Source: Mycolicibacterium sp. P1-18 (lineage in GTDB: Bacteria; Actinomycetota; Actinomycetes; Mycobacteriales; Mycobacteriaceae). Taken from it: 64,000 nucleotides of DNA. Every line of letters begins with the position of its first letter. Position 1 is the first letter of the stretch. Shown piece by piece: positions 32,202-41,924 of the stretch. The notes beneath the pieces were generated by a model. The model saw only the letters and a list, made by a program, of their open reading frames with translations, searched no databases and was not told the DNA's origin. The stretch lies in assembly GCF_008329535.1 (NCBI RefSeq), contig NZ_NPKR01000011.1, positions 62,001 to 126,000 on the forward strand. Direction: 5' to 3'. Both the position numbers and the translations under genes were made by a program.

Positions 32202-33566
32202 GTGGACGTCTCCCTGACTCTTGGCTGGTTGCCAGTCGTCGTACAGATCGTCGCCGTGGCCGTGCTCGCCGTCGCGGTGGGCCGGCGACCGAGGGCGTGG
32301 CGGCTGCGGTGGCTCCCGCTGTCCGCCGTGGCGGGCGTCGTCCTGGCCGGCGCGGCCTTCGTCCTGGTGGGGTATCTGGCACTGGCCGACGACCCCGCAC
32401 CGGCGTCCCTGTGGGGGTGGATCGGCGTGACGGCGGCGGCCGTCGTGCTCGCGGCGGCGGGGTGGCGCAGCGTCCGTTGGTGGCGGCGGGCCGCGTCAGT
32501 GCTGGCCAGCGTGCTGTGCGCGGTGTGCGTCGCGCTGCGCCTCGACGCCTGGACCGGCTACCTGCCGACCCTGGACTCGGCATGGGGCCGGGCGACCGGC
32601 GCGGCGCTGCCGAACCAAACCGACGTGGCGGGGGCGCTGGATCTGCGTCGGCGGCACGTCCGACCCACCCACGGCGTGCTGGTGTCGATCACGACCGGTG
32701 ACGACGCGTCGGGCTTCGCGCATCGCGACGAGTTGGCGTACCTGCCACCCGCCTGGTTCGACGGCGATTCGCCACCGGAATTGCCTGCGGTCCTGATGGC
32801 CGGTGGTGAGTTCGGTCACCCCGCGGACTGGCCGACCGCCGGCGGCGCCCGTCAGACGGCCGACGACTTTGCGGCCTCGCACGGCGGGAACGCGCCGATC
32901 CTGGTGTTCGTGGACACCTCCGGTCGGTTCAGCAACGACACCGAATGCGTCAACGGGCTGCGGGGCAACGCCGCCGACCACCTCACCAAGGACGTCGTCC
33001 CCTACGTGGTCTCGCACTTCGGGGTGAGTCCCGACCCGTCGCACTGGGGCATCGTCGGCTGGTCCTCCGGCGGCACCTGCGCCGTCGTGACCGCGGTGAT
33101 GCACCCCGACCTGTTCTCCGCCTTCGTCGACGTCGACGGCGGGTTGCGGCCCGACGCAGGGTCCAGGCAGCAGACGATCGCCCGCCTCTTCGGCGGCGAC
33201 GCGTCGGCCTTCGAGGCCTTCGACCCCGCCACGGTCATGGCGGCGCACGGCCCGTACGTCGGGCTGGCGGGCTGGTTCGCCCCGTCGACCACCGGTGACC
33301 CGGTCTACCGCCCCGCCGCTGCCGGCCAGCCGGCGGACCCGAATTCCGACGACGTCGACCCGAGCGACCACGAGGCCGTCTCCACGTTCCTGTGCTCGGT
33401 GGCCAGCGGCGTCGGCATCCCGTGTGCCGTGGTCCCCGTCGGCGGAAACCACGACTTCGCCACTGCCGCCACGGCCTTTGGCGCCGCTCTACCGTGGCTC
33501 GCCGGGCGGCTGGGAACCCCGGGTGTGCCCGCCGTCGACCTGCCGGGAGCCATGCCCGCGCCGTGA
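32202..33566 (+). CDS. Membrane-anchored alpha/beta-hydrolase of the esterase D/mycolyltransferase-like type
   Basis: A 454-aa protein with four hydrophobic segments in the first 115 residues, then an extracytoplasmic hydrolase domain. The nucleophile elbow WGIVGWSSGGTCAVV (GWSSG) is intact. DPSHWGI, HPDLFSAFVDVDGGLRP and the late GGNHDFATA (catalytic His region) recall the antigen-85/esterase D fold. Conserved Cys (ECVNG, FLCSVASGVGIPC) fit an exported domain. It may act on cell-envelope acyl groups; substrate unknown. GTG at 32202 without a Shine-Dalgarno sequence; TACATG just upstream could serve as -10. Confidence 0.75.
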   Translation: MDVSLTLGWLPVVVQIVAVAVLAVAVGRRPRAWRLRWLPLSAVAGVVLAGAAFVLVGYLALADDPAPASLWGWIGVTAAAVVLAAAGWRSVRWWRRAASVLASVLCAVCVALRLDAWTGYLPTLDSAWGRATGAALPNQTDVAGALDLRRRHVRPTHGVLVSITTGDDASGFAHRDELAYLPPAWFDGDSPPELPAVLMAGGEFGHPADWPTAGGARQTADDFAASHGGNAPILVFVDTSGRFSNDTECVNGLRGNAADHLTKDVVPYVVSHFGVSPDPSHWGIVGWSSGGTCAVVTAVMHPDLFSAFVDVDGGLRPDAGSRQQTIARLFGGDASAFEAFDPATVMAAHGPYVGLAGWFAPSTTGDPVYRPAAAGQPADPNSDDVDPSDHEAVSTFLCSVASGVGIPCAVVPVGGNHDFATAATAFGAALPWLAGRLGTPGVPAVDLPGAMPAP

Positions 33567-33637
33567 CGGGGCGCGACGGGCCAAAGGGCCTGACCCAGGC
33601 CACGGGTAAGCTGATTCGACGCTTGAGAGAGGAAATC

Positions 33638-35830
33638 ATGACTGACCGCGTGACCGTCGGAAATCTGCGAGTGGCACGGGTGCTGCACGACTTCATCACC
33701 AACGAAGCGCTGCCCGGTACCGGTGTCGACCCCGACAGCTTCTGGGCGGGCGTGGACAAGGTCGTCGCCGATCTCGCGCCGCAGAACCAGGATCTGCTGG
33801 CCCGCCGCGACGAACTGCAGGCCCAGATCGACAAGTGGCACCGCCAGCGCGTCATCGGCCCGTTCGACGCCGCGGAGTACCAGGCGTTCCTCACCGACAT
33901 CGGCTACCTGCTCCCGGAGCCGGACGACTTCACGATCACCACCTCCGGCGTCGACGAGGAGATCACGAGCACCGCGGGCCCGCAGCTGGTCGTGCCCATC
34001 CTCAACGCCAGGTTCGCGCTGAACGCGTCCAACGCACGGTGGGGCTCGCTGTACGACGCGCTTTACGGCACCGACGTCATCCCCGAGGCCGACGGCGCCG
34101 AGAAGGGCAGCGGCGGCTACAACCAGGTGCGGGGCGACAAGGTCATCGCCTACGCCCGCGCATTCCTCGACGAGTCGGTGCCGCTGGCGTCCGGCTCCTA
34201 CGTCGACGCCACCGGCTTCCGGATCGAGGACGGTCAGCTGCTGGTCACCCTCGGTGACGGGTTGTCCGCAGGCCTCGCGGAACCGTCCGAGTTCGCCGGC
34301 TACCTGGGCGAGGCCGACGCACCCACCGCGGTGCTGCTGGTCCACAACGGCCTGCACGTCGAAATCCTGATCGACGCCGACTCCCCCGTCGGCTCGACCG
34401 ACAAGGCCGGCGTCAAGGACGTCGTGCTGGAGTCCGCCGTCACCACGATCATGGACTTCGAGGACTCGGTCGCCGCCGTCGACGCCGACGACAAGGTGCT
34501 CGGCTACCGCAACTGGCTGGGACTCAACCGTGGCGACCTGACCGAAGAGGTCAGCAAGGGCGGCAAGTCCTTCACCCGCGTGCTCAACGACGACCGCACC
34601 TTCACCGCCCCGGACGGCGAGTCCGAGCTGACGCTGCCCGGGCGCAGCCTGTTGTTCGTGCGCAACGTCGGGCACCTGATGACCAACGACGCCATCGTCT
34701 TCGAGGACGGTTCCGAGGTGCCCGAGGGCATCCAGGACGCGCTGTTCACCGGCTTGATCGCCGTGCACGGGCTGAAGGCCGACGAGCAGAACGGGCCCCT
34801 GCTGAACAGCCGCACCGGCTCGATCTACATCGTGAAGCCCAAGATGCACGGCCCGGACGAGGTCGCGTTCACCTGTGAGCTGTTCAGCCGGGTCGAGGAC
34901 GTGCTCGGCCTGCCGCAGGCCACCATGAAGGTCGGCATCATGGACGAGGAGCGCCGCACCACGGTGAACCTGAAGGCGTGCATCAAGGCCGCCGCCGACC
35001 GCGTGGTCTTCATCAACACCGGCTTCCTGGACCGCACGGGCGACGAGATCCACACCTCCATGGAGGCCGGCCCGATGATCCGCAAGGGCGCGATGAAGAG
35101 CCAGCCCTGGATCAAGGCCTACGAGGATCAGAACGTCGACGTCGGGCTGGCCGCCGGTCTGTCCGGCAAGGCCCAGATCGGCAAGGGCATGTGGGCCATG
35201 ACCGAGCTGATGGCCGACATGGTCGAGCAGAAGATCGGCCAGCCCAAGGCCGGCGCCACCACCGCGTGGGTGCCGTCGCCGACCGGTGCCACGCTGCACG
35301 CCATGCACTACCACCAGGTGGACGTGTTCGAGGTGCAGAAGGAACTCGCCGGCAAGAAGCGCACGACGCTCGACGAACTGCTGACGATCCCGCTGTCGAA
35401 GGAACTGGCGTGGGCCCCAGAGGAGATCCGCGAAGAGGTCGACAACAACTGCCAGTCGATCCTCGGCTACGTGGTGCGATGGGTCGACGCGGGCGTCGGT
35501 TGCTCCAAGGTGCCCGACATCCACGACGTCGCGCTGATGGAGGACCGCGCCACCCTGCGGATCTCCAGCCAGCTGCTGGCCAACTGGCTGCGGCACGGCG
35601 TGATCACCGAGGAGGACGTCAAGGCCAGCCTGCGACGGATGGCCGTCGTGGTCGACGAGCAGAACGCCAAGGACTCCTCCTATCTGCCCATGGCGCCCGA
35701 CCCGGAGGCCAGCGTCGCCTTCGAAGCGGCCCAGGAACTGATCCTCTCCGGCGCCGCGCAGCCCAACGGCTACACCGAGCCGATCCTGCATCGCCGCCGC
35801 CGGGAGTTCAAGGCCCGCCACGCCAACTAG
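33638..35830 (+). CDS. glcB: Malate synthase G
   Basis: A 730-aa glyoxylate-shunt enzyme condensing glyoxylate with acetyl-CoA to malate. Isoform-G features are TIMDFEDSVAAVDADDKVLGYRNWLGL, VTRNVGHLM-type (LFVRNVGHLMTNDAI), IVKPKMHGPDEVAFT, ERRTTVNLKACI, and DNNCQSILGYVVRWVDAGVGCSKVPD. ATG at 33638 follows GAGAGGAAATC. TAAGCT at 33607-33612 is a candidate -10. The upstream in-frame extension from 33392 lies in the hydrolase gene and is rejected. Confidence 0.96.
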   Translation: MTDRVTVGNLRVARVLHDFITNEALPGTGVDPDSFWAGVDKVVADLAPQNQDLLARRDELQAQIDKWHRQRVIGPFDAAEYQAFLTDIGYLLPEPDDFTITTSGVDEEITSTAGPQLVVPILNARFALNASNARWGSLYDALYGTDVIPEADGAEKGSGGYNQVRGDKVIAYARAFLDESVPLASGSYVDATGFRIEDGQLLVTLGDGLSAGLAEPSEFAGYLGEADAPTAVLLVHNGLHVEILIDADSPVGSTDKAGVKDVVLESAVTTIMDFEDSVAAVDADDKVLGYRNWLGLNRGDLTEEVSKGGKSFTRVLNDDRTFTAPDGESELTLPGRSLLFVRNVGHLMTNDAIVFEDGSEVPEGIQDALFTGLIAVHGLKADEQNGPLLNSRTGSIYIVKPKMHGPDEVAFTCELFSRVEDVLGLPQATMKVGIMDEERRTTVNLKACIKAAADRVVFINTGFLDRTGDEIHTSMEAGPMIRKGAMKSQPWIKAYEDQNVDVGLAAGLSGKAQIGKGMWAMTELMADMVEQKIGQPKAGATTAWVPSPTGATLHAMHYHQVDVFEVQKELAGKKRTTLDELLTIPLSKELAWAPEEIREEVDNNCQSILGYVVRWVDAGVGCSKVPDIHDVALMEDRATLRISSQLLANWLRHGVITEEDVKASLRRMAVVVDEQNAKDSSYLPMAPDPEASVAFEAAQELILSGAAQPNGYTEPILHRRRREFKARHAN

Positions 35831-35887
35831 TGACTAGGATTCGGCGGGTTCAAGTGACCACGAGAGTCAACGAGTACAGGGGTTGGA

Positions 35888-37936
35888 ATGGGCAGGCATA
35901 GCATTCCCGACCCGGAGGATTCGTCGGAGGCGGGTCCGGGCGCGGGCGACGATCGGCCGGACGCTCCGCATCCGGATCGGTATCCGCCGAATCATCCCGA
36001 CGACGACGTCGCCGAGGAATACGAAACCGGTTACGACGACCGCGGTTTCGACGACGACGAGTACGACGAGCCGGGATACGACGAACCGGGGTACGGCGAG
36101 CAGGCGGACCCGCACGAGGACTACCTCGAGGGGCAGGAGGCCGCCACCACGGCGTTCGCGACGACGCCCGCGGCCGCCAATCGTCGTGACTGGGAGAGCA
36201 GCGAGTGGACCGGCAGCCACCGGGCCATCACGCCGAAGCGGCGCGGCATCAGCGTCTCCGTGATCGTGGCACTGGTGACCGTGGTCGTGGTGGTCGGCGC
36301 CGTCATCGCGTGGCGGTTCTTCGGTGACGCACTCTCGGAGCGCTCCCAGGCGGGCGCCGCCCGCTGCGTGAACGGTGAGGTCGCCGTCGCCGTCGTCGTC
36401 GACCCCTCCATCGCCGGCCAGATCACGCCGCTGGCCGACAAGTACAACGAGTCCGCGGCCCCGGTCGGCGACAAGTGCGTCAAGGTCGGCGTCAAGGCCG
36501 CCGAATCCGACCAGGTCGTCAACGGGTTCGCCGGCCCGTGGCCGGGCGACCTGGGCGACCAGCCCGCCCTGTGGATCCCCGGCAGTTCCATCTCCGAGTC
36601 CCGCCTGGAGGCCGCATCCGGCGAGAAGACCGTCAGCGACAGCCGCTCACTGGTGACCTCACCGGTGATGCTCGCGATGCGTCCGCAGTTGAAGAGCGCC
36701 CTCGGACAACGCAATTGGGGCGCGCTGCCCGGACTTCAGAGCAATTCCACGGCCCTGGACGGCATGAACCTGCCCGGGTGGGGGTCGCTGAAGTTGGCGT
36801 TGCCGATGACGGGCGACAGCGACTCGACCTATCTGGCCGCCGAGGCCGTCGCGTCGGCGTCGGCGCCGCAGGGACAGCCACCGACCTCCGGGGCCAACGC
36901 CATCGCGACGCTGCGGGCCGCGCAGCCCAAGCTGGCCGACGACAAGACGTCGACGGCGATGGACGCGATGCTCGGCGCGGACGACCCGGCCACCGCCGAC
37001 GTGCACGCAGTCGTTGCCACCGAGCAACAGATCTTCCAACGAGGCTCGCAGGCCGACGCCAAGGACAAGCTCACCACCTGGCTGCCGTCCGGACCGACCG
37101 CCGTGGCCGACTACCCCACCGTGTTGCTGGCCGGCACGTGGTTGAGCCAGGAACAGGTCAGTGCGGCAAGCGAGTTCGCGCGGTTCCTCCGCAAGCCCGA
37201 GGCCCTCGCCGACCTCGCGGCGGCCGGCTTCCGTGCGGAGGGCACCACCCCGCCGCAGAGCGACGTGGTCGACTTCGGCGCGGTGCCCGCACCGCTGTCG
37301 ATCGGTGACGGGGGCCTCCGGGCCACCCTGGCCAACCTGGTCAGCGCGCCGGCCCAGGAGCCGGCGGTCACCGTGCTGCTGGATCAGTCGATGAGCGCCG
37401 ACGAGGGCGGCAAGTCCAGGCTGGCCAACGTCACCGCGGCGCTCACCGCCCGACTTCAGGCGCTGCCGTCGAACTCGGCGGTCGGCCTGTGGACCTTCGA
37501 CGGCGTCGCGGGTCGCTCTGAGGTGCCGATGGGGCCCCTCGACGAACAGGTCGGCGGCACGCCGCGCTCGCAGGTGCTGACCACCAACCTCAACGGTCAG
37601 GTGCCCAGCAACGGCGGCGCGGTGTCGTTCACCACGCTGCGCCTGCTGTACCCCGAGGCGGTCGCCAACTTCCGTGAGGGTCAACCCAATTCGGTGCTCG
37701 TCATCACGGCGGGTCCGCACACCGACCAGTCGCTGGACGGCGCCGGTCTGCAGGACTTCGTCAAGCAGAACTTCAACCAGGCCCGGCCCGTCGCGGTCAA
37801 CGTCGTCGACTTCGGCGCCGACCCCGACCGGGGCACGTGGGAGGCCCTCGCGCAGGCCACCGGCGGGGACTACCAGAACCTGAACAGTTCGGCAGGTCCC
37901 GAGCTCACCACGGCACTGACCGCGGCGCTCGGCTAA
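35888..37936 (+). CDS. VWA-domain membrane protein (Rv1836c-like)
   Basis: A 682-aa single-span protein. A highly acidic N-terminal tail (residues 1-110) contains Tyr-rich repeats (DEYDEPGYDEPGYGEQ). One membrane helix follows (about 121-142), then a large extracytoplasmic part. That part begins with a solute-binding-like region (VAVAVVVDPSIAGQITPLADKYNE...) and ends with a von Willebrand A domain (about 490-682). The MIDAS motif is DQSMS in VTVLLDQSMSADEGGKS. Probable envelope-associated factor; partner unknown. It starts 57 bp after glcB and converges on gcvP with a strong hairpin between. Confidence 0.85.
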   Translation: MGRHSIPDPEDSSEAGPGAGDDRPDAPHPDRYPPNHPDDDVAEEYETGYDDRGFDDDEYDEPGYDEPGYGEQADPHEDYLEGQEAATTAFATTPAAANRRDWESSEWTGSHRAITPKRRGISVSVIVALVTVVVVVGAVIAWRFFGDALSERSQAGAARCVNGEVAVAVVVDPSIAGQITPLADKYNESAAPVGDKCVKVGVKAAESDQVVNGFAGPWPGDLGDQPALWIPGSSISESRLEAASGEKTVSDSRSLVTSPVMLAMRPQLKSALGQRNWGALPGLQSNSTALDGMNLPGWGSLKLALPMTGDSDSTYLAAEAVASASAPQGQPPTSGANAIATLRAAQPKLADDKTSTAMDAMLGADDPATADVHAVVATEQQIFQRGSQADAKDKLTTWLPSGPTAVADYPTVLLAGTWLSQEQVSAASEFARFLRKPEALADLAAAGFRAEGTTPPQSDVVDFGAVPAPLSIGDGGLRATLANLVSAPAQEPAVTVLLDQSMSADEGGKSRLANVTAALTARLQALPSNSAVGLWTFDGVAGRSEVPMGPLDEQVGGTPRSQVLTTNLNGQVPSNGGAVSFTTLRLLYPEAVANFREGQPNSVLVITAGPHTDQSLDGAGLQDFVKQNFNQARPVAVNVVDFGADPDRGTWEALAQATGGDYQNLNSSAGPELTTALTAALG

Positions 37937-37956
37937 CCCCCTCGACCGTTCGCGAG

Positions 37957-38005
37957 CAGACAGAAAGGGCCCTCAATCTCTGCGATTGAGGGCCCTTTCT
38001 GTCTG
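37957..38005. terminator. Bidirectional hairpin between convergent genes
   Basis: A perfect 21-bp inverted repeat (37957-37977 and 37985-38005) with a 7-base loop, midway between the VWA gene and gcvP stops (20 bp from each). The TTTCTGTCTG-type right arm gives partial U-richness. Confidence 0.8.
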
Positions 38006-38025
38006 GTCGCGGGGTAACCCCTAGC

Positions 38026-40908
38026 TCAGGCGAAGGCCTCCACCGGCGGGCACGAGCAGACGAGGTTGCGGTCGCCGTAGGCGCTGTCGATGCGACGCAC
38101 CGGCGGCCACACCTTGGGCCGGAAGCCCTTGCCCATCGGGTAGGCGGCCTGCTCCCTGGTGTACGGGTGCTCCCAGTTCTCCACCAGAAGGCACTCGGCC
38201 GTGTGCGGGGCGCCGCGCAGCGGGTTGTCGTCCGCGGGCCACGCCCCCGAGCCGACCTGGTCGATCTCGGCGCGGATCGAGATCATCGCCTCGCAGAAGG
38301 CGTCCACCTCGGTAAGGCTCTCGCTCTCGGTGGGCTCGACCATCAGTGTGCCCGCCACGGGGAAGCTCATGGTCGGCGCGTGGAAGCCGTAGTCCGCCAA
38401 GCGCTTCGCCACGTCGTCGACCGTCACGCCGGTCGCCTTGGTGATGCCGCGGAGGTCGAGGATGCACTCGTGGGCGACCATGCCGTTCTCGCCGGTGTAG
38501 AGCACCGGGTAGTACTCGTCGAGCCGGCGGGCGACGTAGTTGGCCGACGCGATCGCCGTCAGGGTCGCGGCCCGCAGGCCGGGCGCGCCCATCATCCGGA
38601 TGTAGGCCCACGTGATCGGCAGGATCGACGCCGAGCCGTACGGCGCCGCCGACACGGTGTAGGTGTCGGTGAGCTCGTCGGCCAGCGGGTGGCCCGGCAG
38701 GAACGGCGCGAGGTGGCTGCGGACCGCGACCGGTCCGACCCCGGGGCCGCCACCGCCGTGCGGGATGCAGAACGTCTTGTGCAGGTTGAGGTGGCTGACG
38801 TCGCCGCCGAACCGGCCGGGACGGGCCAGCCCGACGAGCGCGTTCAGGTTCGCGCCGTCGACGTAGACCTGACCGCCGACGTCGTGCACCGCAGCGCAGA
38901 TCTCCTCGACGTCGTGCTCGAACACCCCGTGCGTCGACGGGTAGGTGATCATCAGGGCGGCCACGGCGTCACCGTGTTCGGCGATCTTGGCGCGCAGGTC
39001 GTCGAGGTCGACGTCCCCGTTGTCGCGGCACTTCACCACCACGACGCGCATGCCAGCCAGGGCAGCCGACGCGGCGTTGGTGCCGTGCGCACTCGACGGG
39101 ATCAGGCAGATGTTGCGCTGCGCGTCGCCACGGCTGAGGTGGTAGGCCTGAATCGCGAGCAGGCCGGCGTACTCGCCCTGGGATCCCGCGTTGGGCTGCA
39201 GCGAGACGGAGTCGTACCCGGTGAGCTGGGTCAGCCAGCCCTCGAGGTCGGCGATCAGCTTGCGCAGACCGGGCGTGTCCGAGGCGGGTGCGAACGGATG
39301 CTGCTTGCCGAACTCCGGCCACGTGATGGGTTCCATCTCGGCGGCCGCGTTGAGCTTCATGGTGCAGGACCCCAGCGGAATCATGCTGCGGTCCAGGGCG
39401 ATGTCCTTGTCCGACAGCGACCGCAGGTAGCGCATCATGTCGGTCTCGGTGCGGTACCTGGTGAACGCCGGATGGGTGAGGAACGCCGACGTGCGCGTCG
39501 CGATCTCGGGCCCCGTCCAGTGATGTCCGCCCCGGGTGGCGCCGAAGGCGGACAGGACGTCCTCGACGTGATTGGCGGTGGTGGCCTCGTCGCAGGCGAC
39601 CGAGACGTGGTCGGCGTCGACCAGCCAGACGTTGATGCCGCGGGCCTTGGCGGCCGCGCGGATCTCCTCGGCCCGGCCGGGCACGCGGGCCAGCACGGTG
39701 TCGAAGAAGGCGTCGTGCACCACCTCGACCCCCGCCGTGGCGAGTCCGGTCGCGATCGCCAGCGCGTTGCCGTGCACCTTGTGGGCGATGGCCTTCAGCC
39801 CGTCGGCACCGTGGTAGCTGGCGTACATGGCGGCCATGACCGCCAAGAGCACCTGCGCCGTGCAGATGTTGCTGGTGGCCTTGTCACGGCGGATGTGCTG
39901 TTCGCGGGTCTGCAGCGCCAGACGGTAGGCCGGCGAGCCGTCCGCGTCGACGGAGACGCCGACGAGGCGCCCCGGCAGTTGACGGGCGTGCTTGGTGTGC
40001 ACGGCCAGGTAGCCGGCGTGCGGTCCGCCGAATCCCATGGGCACGCCGAAGCGCTGGGTGGTGCCGAAGCCGACGTCCGCGCCGAACTCGCCGGGCGGGG
40101 TGATCAGCGTGCACGCGAGCAGGTCGGCGCCGACGGCCACCAGTGCACCGCGCTCGTGCGCCTGCTCGACCAGGGCGCTCCAGTCGTTGACCCGTCCGCT
40201 GGCGCCGGGCAGTTGCACGACGACACCGAAGAGTTCACCGTCGGCCAGGTCGTCCGGGAGGCCGGTGCGCAGATCAGCGGTGACGATCCGGATGCCCAGC
40301 GGGGCGGCGCGGGTGGCCAGCACGGCGGCGGTCTGCGGAAAGACGTCGGCGTCGACGAGCAGCGTGCTGCCCGACCCCTTGACGGCCCGGTGCATGAGCG
40401 TCATGGCCTCGGCGGCCGCGGTGGCCTCGTCGAGCATGGACGCGTTCGCCACCTCGAGACCGGTCAGCTCCTCGACCATGGTCTGGAAGTTGAGCAGGGC
40501 TTCGAGCCTGCCCTGGCTGATCTCCGGCTGGTACGGCGTGTAGGCGGTGTACCAGGCGGGGTTCTCGAGGACGTTGCGCTTCAACACCGCCGGGGTCAGC
40601 GTGTCGTAGTAGCCCTGTCCGATCATCGACACCGCGACGGTGTTGGCGTCCGCCATCGCGCGGAGTTCGGCGAGGGACTGCTCCTCGGTGGCCGGCGGCG
40701 GCAACTGGTCGAGGCCCGGGGCCAGCCCGTCGGCGGTCAGGGCGTCGAGAATGCCGCTGGGAAGCGCCTTTTGGGCCAGTTCACCGAGGGTCTCGACGCC
40801 GATGACCTCGAGCATGGTGGCGACGGCATCCGCATCCGGCCCGATGTGCCTGTCGGCGAACCTGGGCTGGTGGTGTTCGTTGCTGGGATGGGAAGTAGCA
40901 CCGGGCAC
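38026..40908 (-). CDS. gcvP: Glycine dehydrogenase (decarboxylating), P-protein
   Basis: A 960-aa PLP enzyme of the glycine cleavage system. It decarboxylates glycine and passes the aminomethyl group to lipoyl-GcvH. Both halves are present: N-terminal PYQPEISQGRLEALLNFQTMVEELTGLEVANASMLDEATAAAEAM and C-terminal SLQPNAGSQGEYAGL, SSAHGTNAASAALAG. The PLP lysine lies in DVSHLNLHKTFCIPHGGGGPG. GTG at 40908 gives the family length; a longer reading to 41022 would pass through the riboswitch and is rejected. Expression is under the glycine riboswitch upstream. Confidence 0.95.
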   Translation of the reverse strand: MPGATSHPSNEHHQPRFADRHIGPDADAVATMLEVIGVETLGELAQKALPSGILDALTADGLAPGLDQLPPPATEEQSLAELRAMADANTVAVSMIGQGYYDTLTPAVLKRNVLENPAWYTAYTPYQPEISQGRLEALLNFQTMVEELTGLEVANASMLDEATAAAEAMTLMHRAVKGSGSTLLVDADVFPQTAAVLATRAAPLGIRIVTADLRTGLPDDLADGELFGVVVQLPGASGRVNDWSALVEQAHERGALVAVGADLLACTLITPPGEFGADVGFGTTQRFGVPMGFGGPHAGYLAVHTKHARQLPGRLVGVSVDADGSPAYRLALQTREQHIRRDKATSNICTAQVLLAVMAAMYASYHGADGLKAIAHKVHGNALAIATGLATAGVEVVHDAFFDTVLARVPGRAEEIRAAAKARGINVWLVDADHVSVACDEATTANHVEDVLSAFGATRGGHHWTGPEIATRTSAFLTHPAFTRYRTETDMMRYLRSLSDKDIALDRSMIPLGSCTMKLNAAAEMEPITWPEFGKQHPFAPASDTPGLRKLIADLEGWLTQLTGYDSVSLQPNAGSQGEYAGLLAIQAYHLSRGDAQRNICLIPSSAHGTNAASAALAGMRVVVVKCRDNGDVDLDDLRAKIAEHGDAVAALMITYPSTHGVFEHDVEEICAAVHDVGGQVYVDGANLNALVGLARPGRFGGDVSHLNLHKTFCIPHGGGGPGVGPVAVRSHLAPFLPGHPLADELTDTYTVSAAPYGSASILPITWAYIRMMGAPGLRAATLTAIASANYVARRLDEYYPVLYTGENGMVAHECILDLRGITKATGVTVDDVAKRLADYGFHAPTMSFPVAGTLMVEPTESESLTEVDAFCEAMISIRAEIDQVGSGAWPADDNPLRGAPHTAECLLVENWEHPYTREQAAYPMGKGFRPKVWPPVRRIDSAYGDRNLVCSCPPVEAFA

Positions 40909-40949
40909 GGGAGGACCTCTCAGAGCGTGGAACCGCTTGCGGTCCTCCC
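40909..40949 (-). promoter_or_regulatory. Expression platform sequestering the gcvP translation start
   Basis: In the RNA, GGGAGGACC (40949-40941, 3' edge of the second aptamer) is a perfect 9-nt complement of GGUCCUCCC (40917-40909). The latter touches the GUG and overlaps the end of the AGAGG Shine-Dalgarno sequence. This pairing would hide the start, so freeing it by ligand-dependent folding would turn translation on. Confidence 0.55.
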
Positions 40950-41153
40950 CCTCTGTCGTCGACCCGTCGCGGGCGCCTGAGAGATTCGGCCGACCGGCAC
41001 GTGCCGACCGACCTTTCCCCATGGGCGGGTGAAGAAGACCTCACCACTTTCCAGAGGCATCGTGGCTCCGCGCGGTCCTGGGTGCCTGAGAGGTTGACGG
41101 AGAGGTGTTGCTCCTTCGGCGTCCGTGGCTGGCGGCCACGGAACTCTCCCGCG
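40940..41153 (-). promoter_or_regulatory. Tandem glycine riboswitch
   Basis: On the minus strand, aptamer 1 (about 41153-41047) starts GGGAGAGUUCC, contains GCCGAAGGAGCAA, CUCAGGCACC and GGACCG, and closes with CUCUGGAAAG. Aptamer 2 (about 41044-40940) repeats the pattern with GGGGAAAGG, UCUCAGGCGCC and a terminal AGAGG. This double arrangement is characteristic of glycine riboswitches that activate gcv genes. It lies directly before gcvP. Confidence 0.9.
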
Positions 41154-41203
41154 CGGGGGCGATGCGTTGACGAGTCTACCCGCACCGCCGCGAGGGGGCC
41201 GAG

Positions 41204-41827
41204 TCAGCCGATCTTGCGGTCGCGGTGTTTGCGCCGCGATGCGAGCTCGTCCTCGGGGCTGGCGATGGCCTCGCCGCCGTCGGCGCGCTCGCCGGGGAAG
41301 TCGGCGATCGCGCCGGTGAGTTCGCGCATGGCGCCCGACACCGCGATGCCGAAGACGCCCTGACCGCCTTGCAGGAGGTCGACGACCTCTTCGGCCGACG
41401 TGCACTCGTAGACGGTGGTGCCGTCGGAGAACAGGGTGATGTTGGCGAGGTCCTTGACTCCGCGCTGGCGCAGGTGGTCGACGGCGACGCGGATGTTGTG
41501 CAGCGAGATGCCGGTGTCCAAAAGCCTTTTGACGATCTTGAGGACCAGGATGTCCTTGAACGAGTACAACCGTTGGCTGCCCGAGCCGGCCGCGCCGCGG
41601 ATGGACGGAACCACCAGCGACGTCCTGGCCCAGTAGTCCAGCTGGCGGTAGGTGATACCGGCGATCTGGCAGGCGCTGGGCCCGCGGTAGCCGACGAGTT
41701 CGTCCGGTACCGAGTTGTCGGGGAACAAGCCCGCCTGCACGGGTTCGCTAGGGGCTGCCGAGACTGCCGGCTCCGGTGTGCCGTTGGAGGTGAGATCCAA
41801 CTGCTCCTGACGTGGCGTGTCGCCCAC
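41204..41827 (-). CDS. resR: MerR-family regulator, ResR/McdR (Rv1830) type
   Basis: A protein of about 207 aa with an N-terminal MerR winged helix. The helix-turn-helix and wing lie in YRGPSACQIAGITYRQLDYWARTSLVVPSIRGAAGSGSQRLYSFKDILVLKIVKRLLDTGIS. A C-terminal domain follows with TLFSDGTTVYECTSAEEVVDLLQGGQGVF. In M. tuberculosis this orthologue (ResR) influences growth and division genes and collects mutations in clinical strains. GTG at 41827 has AGAGGA 8 nt upstream; ATG at 41860 is an alternative. Same strand as the DUF151-MerR-garA genes. Confidence 0.85.
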   Translation of the reverse strand: MGDTPRQEQLDLTSNGTPEPAVSAAPSEPVQAGLFPDNSVPDELVGYRGPSACQIAGITYRQLDYWARTSLVVPSIRGAAGSGSQRLYSFKDILVLKIVKRLLDTGISLHNIRVAVDHLRQRGVKDLANITLFSDGTTVYECTSAEEVVDLLQGGQGVFGIAVSGAMRELTGAIADFPGERADGGEAIASPEDELASRRKHRDRKIG

Positions 41828-41909
41828 TGCCCATCCTCTCGCCGATCGAACTGGATCCATGCGTGGCAGCCATCAGCGACGACTCAACACGTTTGCTCCG
41901 AGCTCTCGA

Positions 41910-41924
41910 GTATGTCGAGCATAC
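41910..41924 (-). promoter_or_regulatory. Candidate operator/promoter upstream of resR
   Basis: GTATG-TCGAG-CATAC is a perfect 5-bp-arm inverted repeat in the 218-bp gap upstream of resR, about 85 bp from its GTG. The minus strand reads TATGCT (41923-41918) inside it, which could be a -10. The rest of the gap shows no gene. Confidence 0.35.

Noticed and set aside
38167..40980. 937-codon plus-strand frame opposite gcvP
   Set aside because: gcvP is certain on the minus strand; the plus frame has no domains and starts and ends within it.
40909..41022. N-terminal extension of gcvP to an upstream ATG
   Set aside because: The extra codons run through the riboswitch and encode Arg-rich sequence absent from P-proteins.
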